In this document: one piece after another, positions 1-11,200 of the stretch | Numbering within the stretch: the stretch's first letter is position 1 | Layout of the letters: each line of letters begins with the position of its first letter | NCBI RefSeq assembly: GCF_000208865.1 | Contig: NC_018389.1 | Coordinates: 124,001 to 188,000 of the forward strand | Direction: 5' to 3' | DNA: 64,000 nt | Source of the DNA: Neospora caninum Liverpool | Taxonomy: Eukaryota > Apicomplexa > Conoidasida > Eucoccidiorida > Sarcocystidae | Made by a program: the position numbers and the translations under genes | Notes under the pieces: generated by a model | What the model was told of the DNA's origin: nothing | The model's input: the letters and a program-made list of their open reading frames with translations, nothing else | Databases searched by the model: none

Positions 1-3000
1 CGGTTCTCTCCGGGGGGTTGAGCAATCGGCTTTTCGCAGTTGAAGCTGTCCCGCCCGTGCCGTCGGGTAACGGGAACGACCCGGATGCAGACGAAAGACA
101 ACCCCGGCAACACAGGCACTGCCCGTGCGACAGTCGGAAAGAGCAATCTTCGACCGCCCCAGACTCCAGGTCGCCTTACCCGGCGTGGGACGCCACTACC
201 CCCCCGCAACGAGTGCTCGTTCGCCTCTACGGTCATGGCCAAGAACACTCTTTTTTTGACGCATCTGAAGAACGCCGGGTGTTCAAAATTCTGGGCGAGC
301 TGGGCATCGCACCGAAATGCCTGGCTGAGTTCCCAGTGAGGAGGCGGCACGGACAAATGGACACGGCGGGGGGGAAGATGAGCACTTGAACTGGCGGGCC
401 AAACCGATCTGTTATCCGGAGGCGACAGGCATCGAAGCTGTCGAAGAACGGCTGCTCTCGATTTCTGTTATTACGCGTTTTAGCCGGGAGCGACCACGGT
501 TCCTCAGATGCTCGGGTGATCCGTGCCGGACATACTTCGCGGTGGAGACCGCAGGTTTCCATGTGCGATGCGTTTGTCTCCCGGACGCAACGCAGTCGCC
601 GCTGATGCGTGACGGGACCGTAGCGAGTCCGTCCGTTGTTAGTGTAACGGGATATTGTCTGTGTGCAAATGATCCGCGAGCCAGAGCTGCATGCCTCGGA
701 TCGAACAAACAGAGGAAAGGGTGCGTTCCGTCCCTTTGGATCAGTGTGCAGCGGCACAAAAACTAAGCGAACCTTCGTCTTCCCGCTGCGTTGCCCGCCC
801 GGCTCTCGACAGGGTGAATTCTGAGCTGAGGCGTTCCGTGGTGCGTTCCTGTGTACAGGGTGGTAGGGTCGAGACTTGGATCACGGGCGAAGCCCTGAAA
901 CGGACGGATTTGCAGAACGAAGCGGTGCAGTCCCGGATCGCTACCATTGTGAGACGTCGTTCTCAGCGTGGACACGCTCCCTAGCGACTTCGTTCACATC
1001 GTCGTGCAATGCGCGAGGGGCGCGAAGGGCGCGAGGTGGTGGAGTGTTGCGATCGGATGCGTAGAGCGCGCAGTCGCATGGTCTTGGCGTTTGAGGAACC
1101 ACTCAGGTTGGAGCGTCGGTACCCAGTTTTGCGTCGCTCGTTCCTGGCGTCTCGCAGACGCGACCTCACCCTCACCCTGTCCTGCGTTGTTTCTCAGCTC
1201 GGAAACTTCCACCAAATTGGCCTTCCGCGATCGTCGGAAAGTGCTTCCGCGGCCGACCCTGCTTGGTGTCGATGGGTTCAGCAATTGCCAAAGGTGTTCT
1301 CGGAGCGCATCGACAGCGAGGAATGCCAAGCTGAGCATGCCCGGCCCCGTTGCGACTTCGCGTTCTGCCGCCTCGATGCCTGGGGCGCAACTGCAAGGGA
1401 AGGGCCGGCAATGAGGCTCTTAACCAGATCTCAGATTCCCGCTTTAAAGGTAGCCCTCTCTCGAGAGGCGTCGCCTGACGCCCACGAGGCCGGTGTCGTT
1501 ACACCTGTGGTCGCCGGGCCTTTGTCGCTGTTGTCGGACGCGGAGAAACGCCGGCTGGACGAAGTCGGCCTGGTCCAGTATTACCAGGAAGAAGCGAAGA
1601 AACTCGAGCAGGTACGCGACGCAAAGATGTGGGGCGTAGAGTGAGGAATCGTGACGAACTGCATCTTTACCCCTTCCGGTTCGTGGTTCGCCGTGTGGCA
1701 CATTGTCGCCGGTCTTCGTGGACCGCTCTTTTAGTAACTTGGAGCTACGAAACAATCTTGCATGCGGCGCCACGACACAGCGGTATCGGTGGTCCTGTCT
1801 CGCTCTCGTTGCCGTGCGCCTCCAAGGTAATACACCTCGAAGAACCAGAACGCGCTGGCAGGAGCATGTGGCCCATGACTGGGCCCCGTTTTACTGTCTG
1901 CAGGCCACGTGTGTTAACTGAGAGAAAGTTTTAATGGCTCGGAGGGCAGTTTGCTGACACGACGCGCAACCCTACCGGTCTTTTCTGGGATCCTGCCTCG
2001 TGGCGAGTTGCCGCGCGTTCTTCTCGCGGCTGTCCGAGGCTCGGGCCGTGAACTTCGTGGTGCCTGAATATTCCGTGCCACCCCCTCGCAGGACTTCGTC
2101 TTCTCCTCGGCGTTTTTCCGCACTCTCGGCGACTGTGTGGTGGCTGCGTTTCGCTCAGGTGGTGCTCGCGCGCGTGGCGCACGAACTGGAACCGCAGCGA
2201 TTAAAGGCCGTGTACGGCTCTGCGGATGCATGGCAGCTGCTCTCAGGTGCGTCTGTTGTGTTTTCACACAACGACGTGCAAGAGAACAATGTGATACAGG
2301 TGAGCGTGGCGCCTTTGCGAAGGCCTGGCTCGTTATAGTAACAGAGCCGGAAAACACGTGTGCGAGTCGGCGACCCGCGTTAATCAGTGTAGAACGTGTA
2401 GACCGTGTTCAATTGGTTCCATTTCCACAGCCGTGCTCATCGTAACTATGCTCTGCTAAAACGATAAAAGTTGGATTCGGCAAACAAAGACATTCAAGAT
2501 CTAAACCAGTAGTCCAACTCGTGAAGGGCGGCGAGCGTCTTTTCGTGCACACGGGTATCGAGACTTTTGCGCAAAGGGAACACTCGGCTGTCCACGCTGG
2601 GTGGTTCCGCGCACTTGTCGAGAGCACACGGTCCGTTTCGTGTAAACGATGGGACGGGTACGCTGAGACGCCCAGGTGGGCTCGCAGGGTAAGCGTGAGC
2701 GTTGGTGGCGTCGCTCTTGGTGTCGCCTTTTGTGGGGGTCGGGCAGAGTCACTCGAGAAGCTGCTCGAGGAGTATCGCGCGTGCACCAGAGACACGGGCG
2801 TTTTTCAGAGAGGCCGGGGTTCGCTCAGTGCTCTCTGCATGTGGACATGATGACGCATGTGTGGCCTGATGCAGTATGAAGACGGCAGGCTGCAGTTGAT
2901 CGATTTCGAGTACTCCGGCAGGAATTTCCGAAGCTATGACATGGGCAACTTGTTTCGCGAGATGACGATAGACTATGCGGACGTCGAAGGTAAGCACGAA

Positions 3001-4390
3001 GCGGACTGCCCCAAGTCGTTGCGGGGTTTCTGAGTGTCTACGGGTTACGGTTTCGGCCACATGTGTCGGGTCTCTGCCATCGCCGGTCTCGATCCTCTCT
3101 CTAGCGGAGTCTTTTTGTGAGGCCGGCGTGCTCGGGGAAAAGAGCGGGGGGGGGGGGGGGGGGGAACCAAGAAGAGGCAGATAGTGGAGGTATGAAAGGC
3201 GGAGGCTGTTCGGGGCGTGTCGCCATCTGCCACGATGGCGACACGCCCCGCGCTCGGCAGTGACACCATATTACAACACGGTGAGACTTGCTGTAACGCG
3301 CGACGCACAAGGATATACGCCAAGTCGGGTGTATGTACGGTGCAGGTTACCCCTTTTTCGTCGTCGACATGAGCGACTATCCGTCACTGCCGACGCGACA
3401 GCGTTTCATCAGAGCCTACTTGGAAAACCTGCTGAGCGTCTACGGTCCAGTGTCGGGTGCTTCGAAAGCCGTTCCACATGGAACGGTTTCAAAGACTGTC
3501 GTGGACAACTTTGAAGTTATGGTAAGTCCTCGAATGCGGAGTAGTTGCTCGTCGCGGCTGTGTCGGCAGCAGCTGCGCAGGGGGGGGCGGGGGGGGGAGA
3601 GGTTGCGCTCAGGATGCGGAGTGTGGACGCTCCACCGGGTCTTAAACCTTTTCTCAATTCCGCAGAACTGCGCGGTCTGTGCCTCCTTGGCTCTGTGAAC
3701 AGGTTGAGCTCACCGGCCTGGTCTCCGATCTTCTCTGGGCCTTTTGGTCTCTTACTCAGTGAGTTCCTGAAGGCGCGCTGCCACGCAGGGTTCAGAGCTC
3801 CTGCACACGAGTGATAACAGTAATCCATATATTACGCCTAGAACATAATTGATGTGTAATAACCTCCGGCGGACACCGAAAGGCGAGTGGGACTGCCGAG
3901 CGTGTACGGCCCCTTGGTAGCTGCCGTATACGCTCGGTGTGTCGAGATCGACGGTTTGCTCAGGCTTCGACTGTGGTTCGTCCGGTTCGTTTGGCAAGAT
4001 TCCATTATTGTCTTTTTCGCGAGTGCAGCAAACCGACTGAGGGCGTTTCGCGACCTCTCAAGCTCTGAGAAAATGGAGCTTCAGAGGTCGGAGTGCGAGG
4101 TGTGCTGAGTGGCGAGTGGCGTGAAGCCACGGCTGTATGATGGGGAGGAACCTTTCATCGCCGTTCCCGAGTTTTTTTGGCAACGGACGCGTCACCAACG
4201 CAACGCATTGTCTTGGAATCTAAATGCCCTCCGTGTGCGCAGGATGCCGGAAGTCGAACCGTTGGACGAGTTTTCCCACGTGCAGTACGCATTGGCTCGG
4301 TACGCGTTTCCACGCCACGCGATGTTTCGAGAGTTTGCAGTTATTTTCGCGTTTTTACCGTCACAGTCTGAACCCACACCGCCCCCGTAG
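1..4390 (+). CDS. choline/ethanolamine kinase, 5' end outside window
   Basis: ATP-dependent kinase that phosphorylates choline or ethanolamine in the first step of the CDP-choline/CDP-ethanolamine (Kennedy) pathway; cytosolic by family. Exons seen: <1-335, 859-948, 1198-1611, 2159-2299, 2875-2989, 3346-3521, 3703-3758, 4243-4390. All junctions are GT-AG and phase-consistent, giving 490 residues in the window. Family landmarks appear in order: GGLSNRLF (ATP-loop region), VLVRLYGHG, GGRVETWITG (the NGRIEE-like segment), LGNFHQ, the Brenner catalytic loop VVFSHNDVQENNVIQ, the metal-binding IDFEYSGRNFRSYDMGNLF, then YPFFVVDMSDYP and a C-terminal FSHVQYALARYAF helix. A spacer of about 100 residues, poor in conserved sequence, sits between LGNFHQ and the Brenner loop. 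The N-terminus lies upstream of base 1. Choline versus ethanolamine preference cannot be read from these motifs. Confidence 0.92.
3146..3164. repeat. poly-G run (G19) in kinase intron
   Basis: Nineteen consecutive G residues on the coding strand inside intron 2990-3345. A second interrupted run (G8-C-G9) lies at 3580-3597 in the next intron, about 60 nt after its 5' splice site. Confidence 0.85.
3211..3250. repeat. perfect 17-bp inverted repeat with 6-nt loop
   Basis: The left arm 3211-3227 and right arm 3234-3250 are exact reverse complements, separated by the 6-nt loop 3228-3233. It lies inside the kinase intron 2990-3345, between a G19 run and the 3' splice site. Pairing does not extend usefully beyond the 17 bp. 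Confidence 0.9.
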
Positions 4391-7300
4391 GCGTGCAGAG
4401 ATTTGGTGAGGGCGCACGTTCCATGGATTCGGGAAACTGTGTCCGTTCCGGATCGCTGGGTGGTCAGCATGCAGGGGTGGAGTCACCCGTTGTCACCCTC
4501 AGCTGAGAGGTTTCGTTCGCGCGGCGCACTCGGCGACAAACGTACCTCAGTAGTGCAGACCTAGCGTGGGCCGCGACTCGTCGCTGCATCCAGCACTGCG
4601 GTGTGTGTTCCTGTTATTTTGTCCCAAATGTCAGGTTGACGATGTATGAGCACAAGAAAAACGAACTCGTTCGGCGCGGTCTCTTCCCGGCTCGAGGTTG
4701 ACGCGAGAGAGAGTGGCAACGAAACTCAGGTCCCGGAATCGTCTGAGTCATAGGCACGGAGGGTGCACGTGAATCCGTTCATGGCGGGTGGTGCGTCCGA
4801 CGAGTCTTCTTTTTCCATCAAAGTACCCGTCCGTGATGGAAGCCACAGGCGGTCTTTGCAGGTTTTTTTCGTGGACCACGTGCAGTCGACTCGGGTAGAT
4901 CTGCAAGGCGTGCAGTCGACTCGGGTATATCTGCAAGGCGTGCAGTCGACTCGGGTATATATCTGCAAGGCGTGCAGTCGACTCGGGTATAATATATCTG
5001 GAAACCGTGCAGTCGACTCGGGTATAATATATCTGCAAGGCGTGCAGTCGACTCGGGTATATATCTGCAAGGCGTGCAGTCGACTCGGGTATATCTGGAA
5101 ACCGTGCAGTCGACTCGGGTATAATATATCTGGAAGCCGTGCAGTCGACTCGGGTATAATATATCTGGAAACCGTGCAGTCGACTCGGGTATAATATATC
5201 TGGAAACCGTGCAGTCGACTCGGGTATAATATATCTGGAAGCCGTGCTGTCGACTCGGGTATATATCTGCAAGGCGTGCAGTCGACCCGGGTATATATCT
5301 GCAAGGCGTGCAGTCGACTCGGGTATAATATATCTGGAAGCCGTGCAGTCGACCCGGGTATATATTTGGAAGCCGTGCAGTCGAGTCCGATATCAAGTGT
5401 CGTTGCAAGGTGGCTGCCGTTCTGTGGAGCCGCAAGCGTGTCGCCTCATTCGATGCCCAGCACAGCCTTACTTTGTCCGCGTGCGGTCGACTGCTTCAAT
5501 CTTGCCGAGTTGGCCGGGTTTTTTTTGGACGGTGCCCGGCGAGTCGGTTCGACATGGCTTTGCCCGGGTTTGTGCATTTTCATTTGTAGTGGAATACTGT
5601 CGGGTGCTGCGGCGCGTGGCGCACCTGTGCTTATTTCATTGTGGATTGCCGTTAAAATGAACGAGCTACACTGGTGTCTTTCTTCATATTTTGAGGTGAA
5701 TGTAGTACCTCTTGCAGGTAGCTCAAAAAACATGCTTTCCGTCCTGAGTATCCCGTCGTTTTCAGGGGCCACCCGAAGGGCGATATACACCCTAAAGTTG
5801 CCGCGGCGGTATGTGACGTATGTGCGGGAGATGCGTTCTTTTGTGTTGGTGATTTGCCGAGACCGTTTGTAAAGGCAAACAGTCTCGTTACGGACAACTT
5901 GCCGTTCAGGTCAGACAAAAAACCAAAACCCCTTGGTTGAGTAATGCACGCCGTGCGGCTCAGACAGCCGGCAGCGAGAACTGGACCCGTCATCCAGCTT
6001 AGACTGCACTAGTGCTGACAACGCTTGCAGCGACAACAATTCTCGGATCGTCCTGGTCGACAGATGCGTAGAGGCACGAATTCGGAACCAGGTTGGAAAA
6101 CTACGCCTGGCGAGCTGCAAGCATGCGTGTCGCGACCTCGGTTGGTGGCCAAAAGGCCATACAGAACAGTCACGTGACTCTCCCCAGAACAAGCGCCATC
6201 GGGAGGTTTGCCGTATCCCAGCAGCGGTGTGAAACACGGCAGGCAAATGTCCTATTTTCAGATTCACATGGCTAGGGTTTTGCCTTGCGTCGCTTCCGAC
6301 ACTCCTTGCTTGTTCTTATTTCGACCGCTTTTGGCGCTCCAAAATTCCTGTGCTGTGTCCTTCCACCCGCGCGAAGGTTCTCGCTGACGTTTTCGCCTAG
6401 TGTCACTTTGCTTTCGGCGTTGTCACACACGTACGGTCTGCCCGAGAGGCCACACTTTGCAGCGCAGGGAAGTCAGGGTGTGTTGCATGCTACAACTGCC
6501 TCTTTCGGATCCTTGTGTATTGTAGTTTACATGACTCGAGGACTGTACAACAGGAGTCACAGTTATTTATCTACCGCAGTCCAACGCGTAGTATATACTC
6601 CCCAGAACAAGGAAGCATTCCACTCTCAACTGAGTGCTGCGCGTTGGTCTATTTCTAGCGTTTTCGAAGAGGCTTTTATGGCGGTTTGAGGTAGACGTCT
6701 GTAGCGGTGCATCAATTGCATGTTTTTCTGTCCGAGAAAAACGCGTGCTACGCGCGGGCGGGGGGCGGGAGTTGGTCGACGGTTCCTGTTTGCGGTTTCG
6801 TGAAGCCCAGGTGGAACTGCTCCCTGAAGTTTGCGACTTCGAATGGGATGTCACTCCGCTTCGTTGGGACCAGTGCGTTTGGTTGAAAGAATCTCGAAAA
6901 AGGATCTTGCCACCGGTCCAAGGCAGCGCGGTTCACACGTTCGTTTCCGGCAGCCATAGAGAAGTGCTCTGATGCCAAATTCGGGTGGCCGCGCGCGCCC
7001 CACGGGGAAAGCCTCACTGAAAACACTCAACGCTTTTCTGTGCCAAGAGGCTGCGGTTCTCTTTCACTTCGCTCCTCGAAGTTTTCTCCAGTCGCGCTGG
7101 CCATGACTACCCGCGACACTGGCATAGCTGGAGCATGAAGTCCGAGAGAAAGAGAGAGAAACGCGGAGAGCAACGTGCAAGGCATCTCGGGACGTGACAG
7201 CAAATGGATGCGCTTTTTCTGAAGGCGATGTTGTTGCCTAAGACTCCTCTTTGCTCTGTCGTCGTACGCTGACACCTGAGCGTTCAGACCGTGCACAAAA

Positions 7301-8245
7301 AAGTCCGTGCAGGCTGTGGCAGTAAAGAGCTTCTCGCTCCAGTTCGAGGATCATTCGACCCTGCTGATTCACCTCTTTGAACGTGACGCCTTTCTCTGTG
7401 CGGCAATCCTTGTGGAACGACGTCGGAACAGCGCAGGGACGGCAGCCGCCTTTCTCAGTCGCGCGGGAGCGGGTACACGTGGTGTGGCGTGATTGGCGGT
7501 ATGCAGCCGCGTGAACGCGTCCGCCTGGCGCGGCTTTTTTGCGAGCGCAGGGAATCGGACTTTCTTGACTGTCTGTTCTTTGACGTTCTTGTGTTACGGG
7601 ACGGGGTTTCAACGATTTATGAGCCTTCGCAACATGCCTTTGCCAAAACTCGACAACTTCGTGCCGGTTAGCGCAACGGCAGACCAGGTGGGGCACCGAG
7701 GGCATGCAAAGACACCGGGCAGAAAAAAGCGGAAGCAGTTCCGGCCAGCCGCGCAGAAGGAGGGATCCACTGACCAATCTAGGCGATAAAAGACGTATTG
7801 CTACATCGATCCTTAGCAGAATCGACCGTTGCTTGTCCACTGTTTCGGCTGATTCACCGCTTCCGACCAGCAGGCGTCGGGAAGCCGTACGCATGCACCA
7901 GCTGCGGCCAGTTTTTAGCTTTCTCCCGATGGCGTGTCTTGCGTGCAGCGGCGCGTGCTCATGATGTCGGCGCGGTGTGTATCGTGACGCTTTCACACGA
8001 ACATGCTTTTGCGTCACTTTTCTTTCTTCTGTGAATGGGTTCACCGAGCGACGTTGTAGAGTCCTCGTAGATGCAACGCGGACTCTGCCAGGCTCCGTCC
8101 GCCGTAGCAGGAGAGCAGCGTCGATGTTCGGTGACCGATCCAGTCGGTCCCGTCCCAGAAACCTGGCCCCACAAGGGAAGGAAACAGCTGTCTTTGTAAG
8201 CTTCGAGAATGCGGGACACGAAAGAGTTCGGAGTTTACGCGGCGC
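4391..8245. other. intergenic, no supportable gene
   Basis: Apart from the minisatellite at 4880-5399 I see no conserved protein here. Open frames up to about 350 codons exist on the minus strand (7238-8284). They lack recognisable domains and fit neither flanking gene. The right part probably holds the TGT promoter and 5' leader. A plus-strand frame at 6634-6972 and one at 7493-7789 (ending in a basic, lysine-rich tail) are open but unrecognised. Confidence 0.5.
4880..5399. repeat. minisatellite, 15 full copies of a 30-35 bp unit plus one decayed copy
   Basis: Units start at 4880, 4910, 4940, 4972, 5007, 5042, 5074, 5104, 5139, 5174, 5209, 5244, 5276, 5308 and 5343, with a degenerate copy at 5375. 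Each begins with gtgcagtcgactcgggta (containing a GTCGAC palindrome), then has a variable TA-rich stretch giving lengths of 30, 32 or 35 bp. The tail is one of ctgcaaggc, ctggaaacc or ctggaagcc. Several frames on both strands read through without stops, so long ORFs over it are artefacts of the repeat. Confidence 0.97.
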
Positions 8246-11200
8246 ATGTGCAGAGTCGTTTCGGTGCTGCGGCCTGCCGTGCATGGACGTCCAGGCCGGC
8301 TGAGCGTCGTGTGTATACTTTTTAGGTCTACATTTTTTCGGACACCCCTTCAGAGAGTGTTTCTTCTCCAGTCGGGGAGTAATTTTGGAGCGACCGTCTT
8401 TTCAATTCCGTCACCCTCCATTCAGAGCCATGTTTGCCTTTATGGGCGATGTCTAGAGGCCATGCCTTTTGCCCGACTCGACGCCTTCTACACAGAAAAG
8501 ACGATGGCATCGCTTTTGTCCCGCCCTGCGCTCCCTGCTATAAAGTACGACGGTTTGCCAGCTTGCCAAGGCTGGTGTACGTCTAGCGCGGCACGCACGC
8601 GGCAGGGGACGCGGCGTCCTCTTTCGAGGAAACCGCCCCGTCCTCGTTTATCAATTCGTTCTGCACTTGCGATTCTCGTCCTGCTCTCCTTCGGACACAT
8701 ATGGGGCCGTGAATGGGGCAGTGTCGCGCTGGTGTCGACGGAGGGGGGAGCCGCTGGAACCTCGCAGTGCGGCAACGCATTTCCGTGTCTCCCTTTGAAC
8801 AGGCCGGTGGCCGTACAGGCGGGTTCCCGGCGCTCGCCTTCCATAGCGCGTCGGCGTCGCTGCCTTTTGCAGATCTTCTCTGTGCTTCCAGCTGGATCCT
8901 TTTGCAGCGAGAGCTGCACGGAGACGGAACCTGCGTCAAACACGCCTGGCCCGCATCCCGCGCCTTTGCGTGTCTTTGCGCTTCTGCCGAAACCCGTTTT
9001 TCGGAAGGCTCGGTCGAGAAGCCGTTCGCGTTCTCTCTGCGCTGGTGGAGAGCCGTCTCTTTGTTCTCGTCGGCGCAAAGAACGCCCGGTCGGCGCCTGC
9101 GTTTCGAACCCGAGCTGGAAGCAGCCAAGGCGGGGCGGAATCCTACGGAGCTCTGTCGGGTTTCTTCGCTTCTCGCCGCGTCAGAGTAGCTCGCCGGCGG
9201 CGTGGTCGGGCAGAGCGACGCCCCGCCTGCTTCGGCTGAGCCAGCCACGGCACCGGGAAAAGAGCGAAAATCCACTCCAAGGCGCCCTCACAGCCAGTTC
9301 GCGATGCCACGGTGTCTATGCACCGAACCTTCAAATGGGGACCCAACCTCCAGACGTGATCCTTCGAGAGCCGGGAAACACGCAGTCGGGATCGCCCCGC
9401 GTGGGCGTGATCCGCACCCTCTTTGGCGACGTCGAAACTCCAAATTTCATCCTCTGTGGCACGAAAGCCTCTGTGAAGGGCGTAACCGTGGAAATGCTTC
9501 GTGAAGCGAACACACAGGTGCGGTCCGACCCGCGGAAACTGTCATGCTCGCGCGCCCTGACGCAGCGGTCCACCTGCAGCGGCGCTCCACCGTGAGCGAC
9601 TGTGTCTGGTGGAACTTCCCGGTTGGAACCGCCGCATTCCATGAACAGGAAAAAAAATAGTGCTGTCGCTGGACATGCAAGCGCCGAGTTGCACGACGTA
9701 TCAACATGTATGAACGTGTATCTCTCCGCGCACCTGAAGCAAAAGACGCCTCGCATACCACACGGTGCATGTTCTTGCGGGCCGATTCTGTCTCCTTGTT
9801 TGTCAGATCATTCTTGCGAACACGTACCACTTGCTGGTGTATCCGGGTCCAGAGGTCATCGAGCGCTTGGGTGGACTTCAGGTAATTCGCGCCACGTAGA
9901 GCTCCACTGCCGTTTGCATCTCCGGCACTTTCTAAAGTGTCTTCCCTTGTGGCTCCAGCTAGGCGTTGACCTTCGAGAGGTTCACTCGCAGCGACAGGCG
10001 CACGCGGGGATGCGTCGCCTCACTGCCTGTCGCGGCGAGGTCGCGCCTTCCCCACTGTCACTCCTGCTCGCGCAAAATTCTGGGGTGGACTCGCGTCTTC
10101 TTTCCTGCTTAGCCCTCTCGCGGTACGGCCCTAAGCGCGCGCTTCGCGACGGTGACTCGTTACCCGACATCGTTCAGCGTCGGTCGATCCTCCCGGTCTC
10201 CTTGGCGGCACTCCAGGGCGCCGTATGTTCAGACGAGTCCTGAGTCCTCGCTGTTTCCGGTTTCGAACGGGGTTCTGATTACGGAACGCTTTGGGTATTC
10301 ACCGGAGGTTCGTCTCCCGTGTGTATGTGGTCTCGCCGGTTCAGCACTTCACCGGGTGGCGTGGGCCGATGTTCACAGACAGCGGCGGCTACCAGATTTT
10401 TTCGCTTCACCACGGCAGCGTCGCCGATGAGGTGAAGGGGAGGCGCCGCGGCACCGGCAGTCGCGCTCCCTCTTCCTCGAGTGCTGGTGCGCGTGAATCG
10501 TCCGAAGGCGGCAGAGACGGGCGCGAATGCATCGAGAGATCGAGGGAACGTCTGGGTGACGCACCTCTCGAGGCGCAAGACACTGGAGAACCCGACTCGC
10601 AGTTGCTTCGCCTCGATGAAACAGGCGCCATTTTCCGAAGCTACCACACCGGACAGCGCGTCGAGCTGACTCCCGAGCGAGCCATGGAAGCTCAGACACA
10701 ACTCGGTGAGCAGAGGAAGGCCTGTGGAAAGAAGGGGTCTCGAAGCGCCGACGCGGGTGGTGCGCCCCGCCTCTGAACAAACGCGGAGGTGCGCTGAATC
10801 TGTCGCATGCGCCGTGTGCACGCCGTTGCATGCACGAACGAGCAGGACTGTCCGTGAGTGGAAACGGTCTCCGGCATGCGCTGACTCGCACGTGTGTCTC
10901 TGTGACCTGCAGGCGCGGATCTCATCGTTGCACTCGATGAGTGCACACCTTTCCACGCTTCCAAGGTAAGGTCGGGCGGTTCAGCCTGAAGGAGTCGCGT
11001 GGCTGTCAGCGCTCTCTCCACAGGCGCTGGCGCTCTCTGGGCCTCAGAGAAACGTTTCATACTTACGAGCTTGAACATGGTCTCGTTTGAACATGGTCTC
11101 GTTTGAACGTGGCCTCGTTTGAACGTGGCCTCGTCGAGGAATGCTCCCGTGTCGCGTCGCTCAGAGTTACACTGCTGCTTCAATGCGACGCTCCCACCGG

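Noticed and set aside
4726..5435. Three long overlapping minus-strand ORFs (174-205 codons) of repetitive Pro/Ser/Arg/Tyr sequence
   Set aside because: They are read through the minisatellite; unit lengths not divisible by three let several frames stay open, with no start context or flanking exons.
7238..8284. 348-codon minus-strand ORF
   Set aside because: Composition is Arg/Ser/Cys-rich as in GC-rich antisense sequence, with no motif; it partly overlaps the proposed TGT start.
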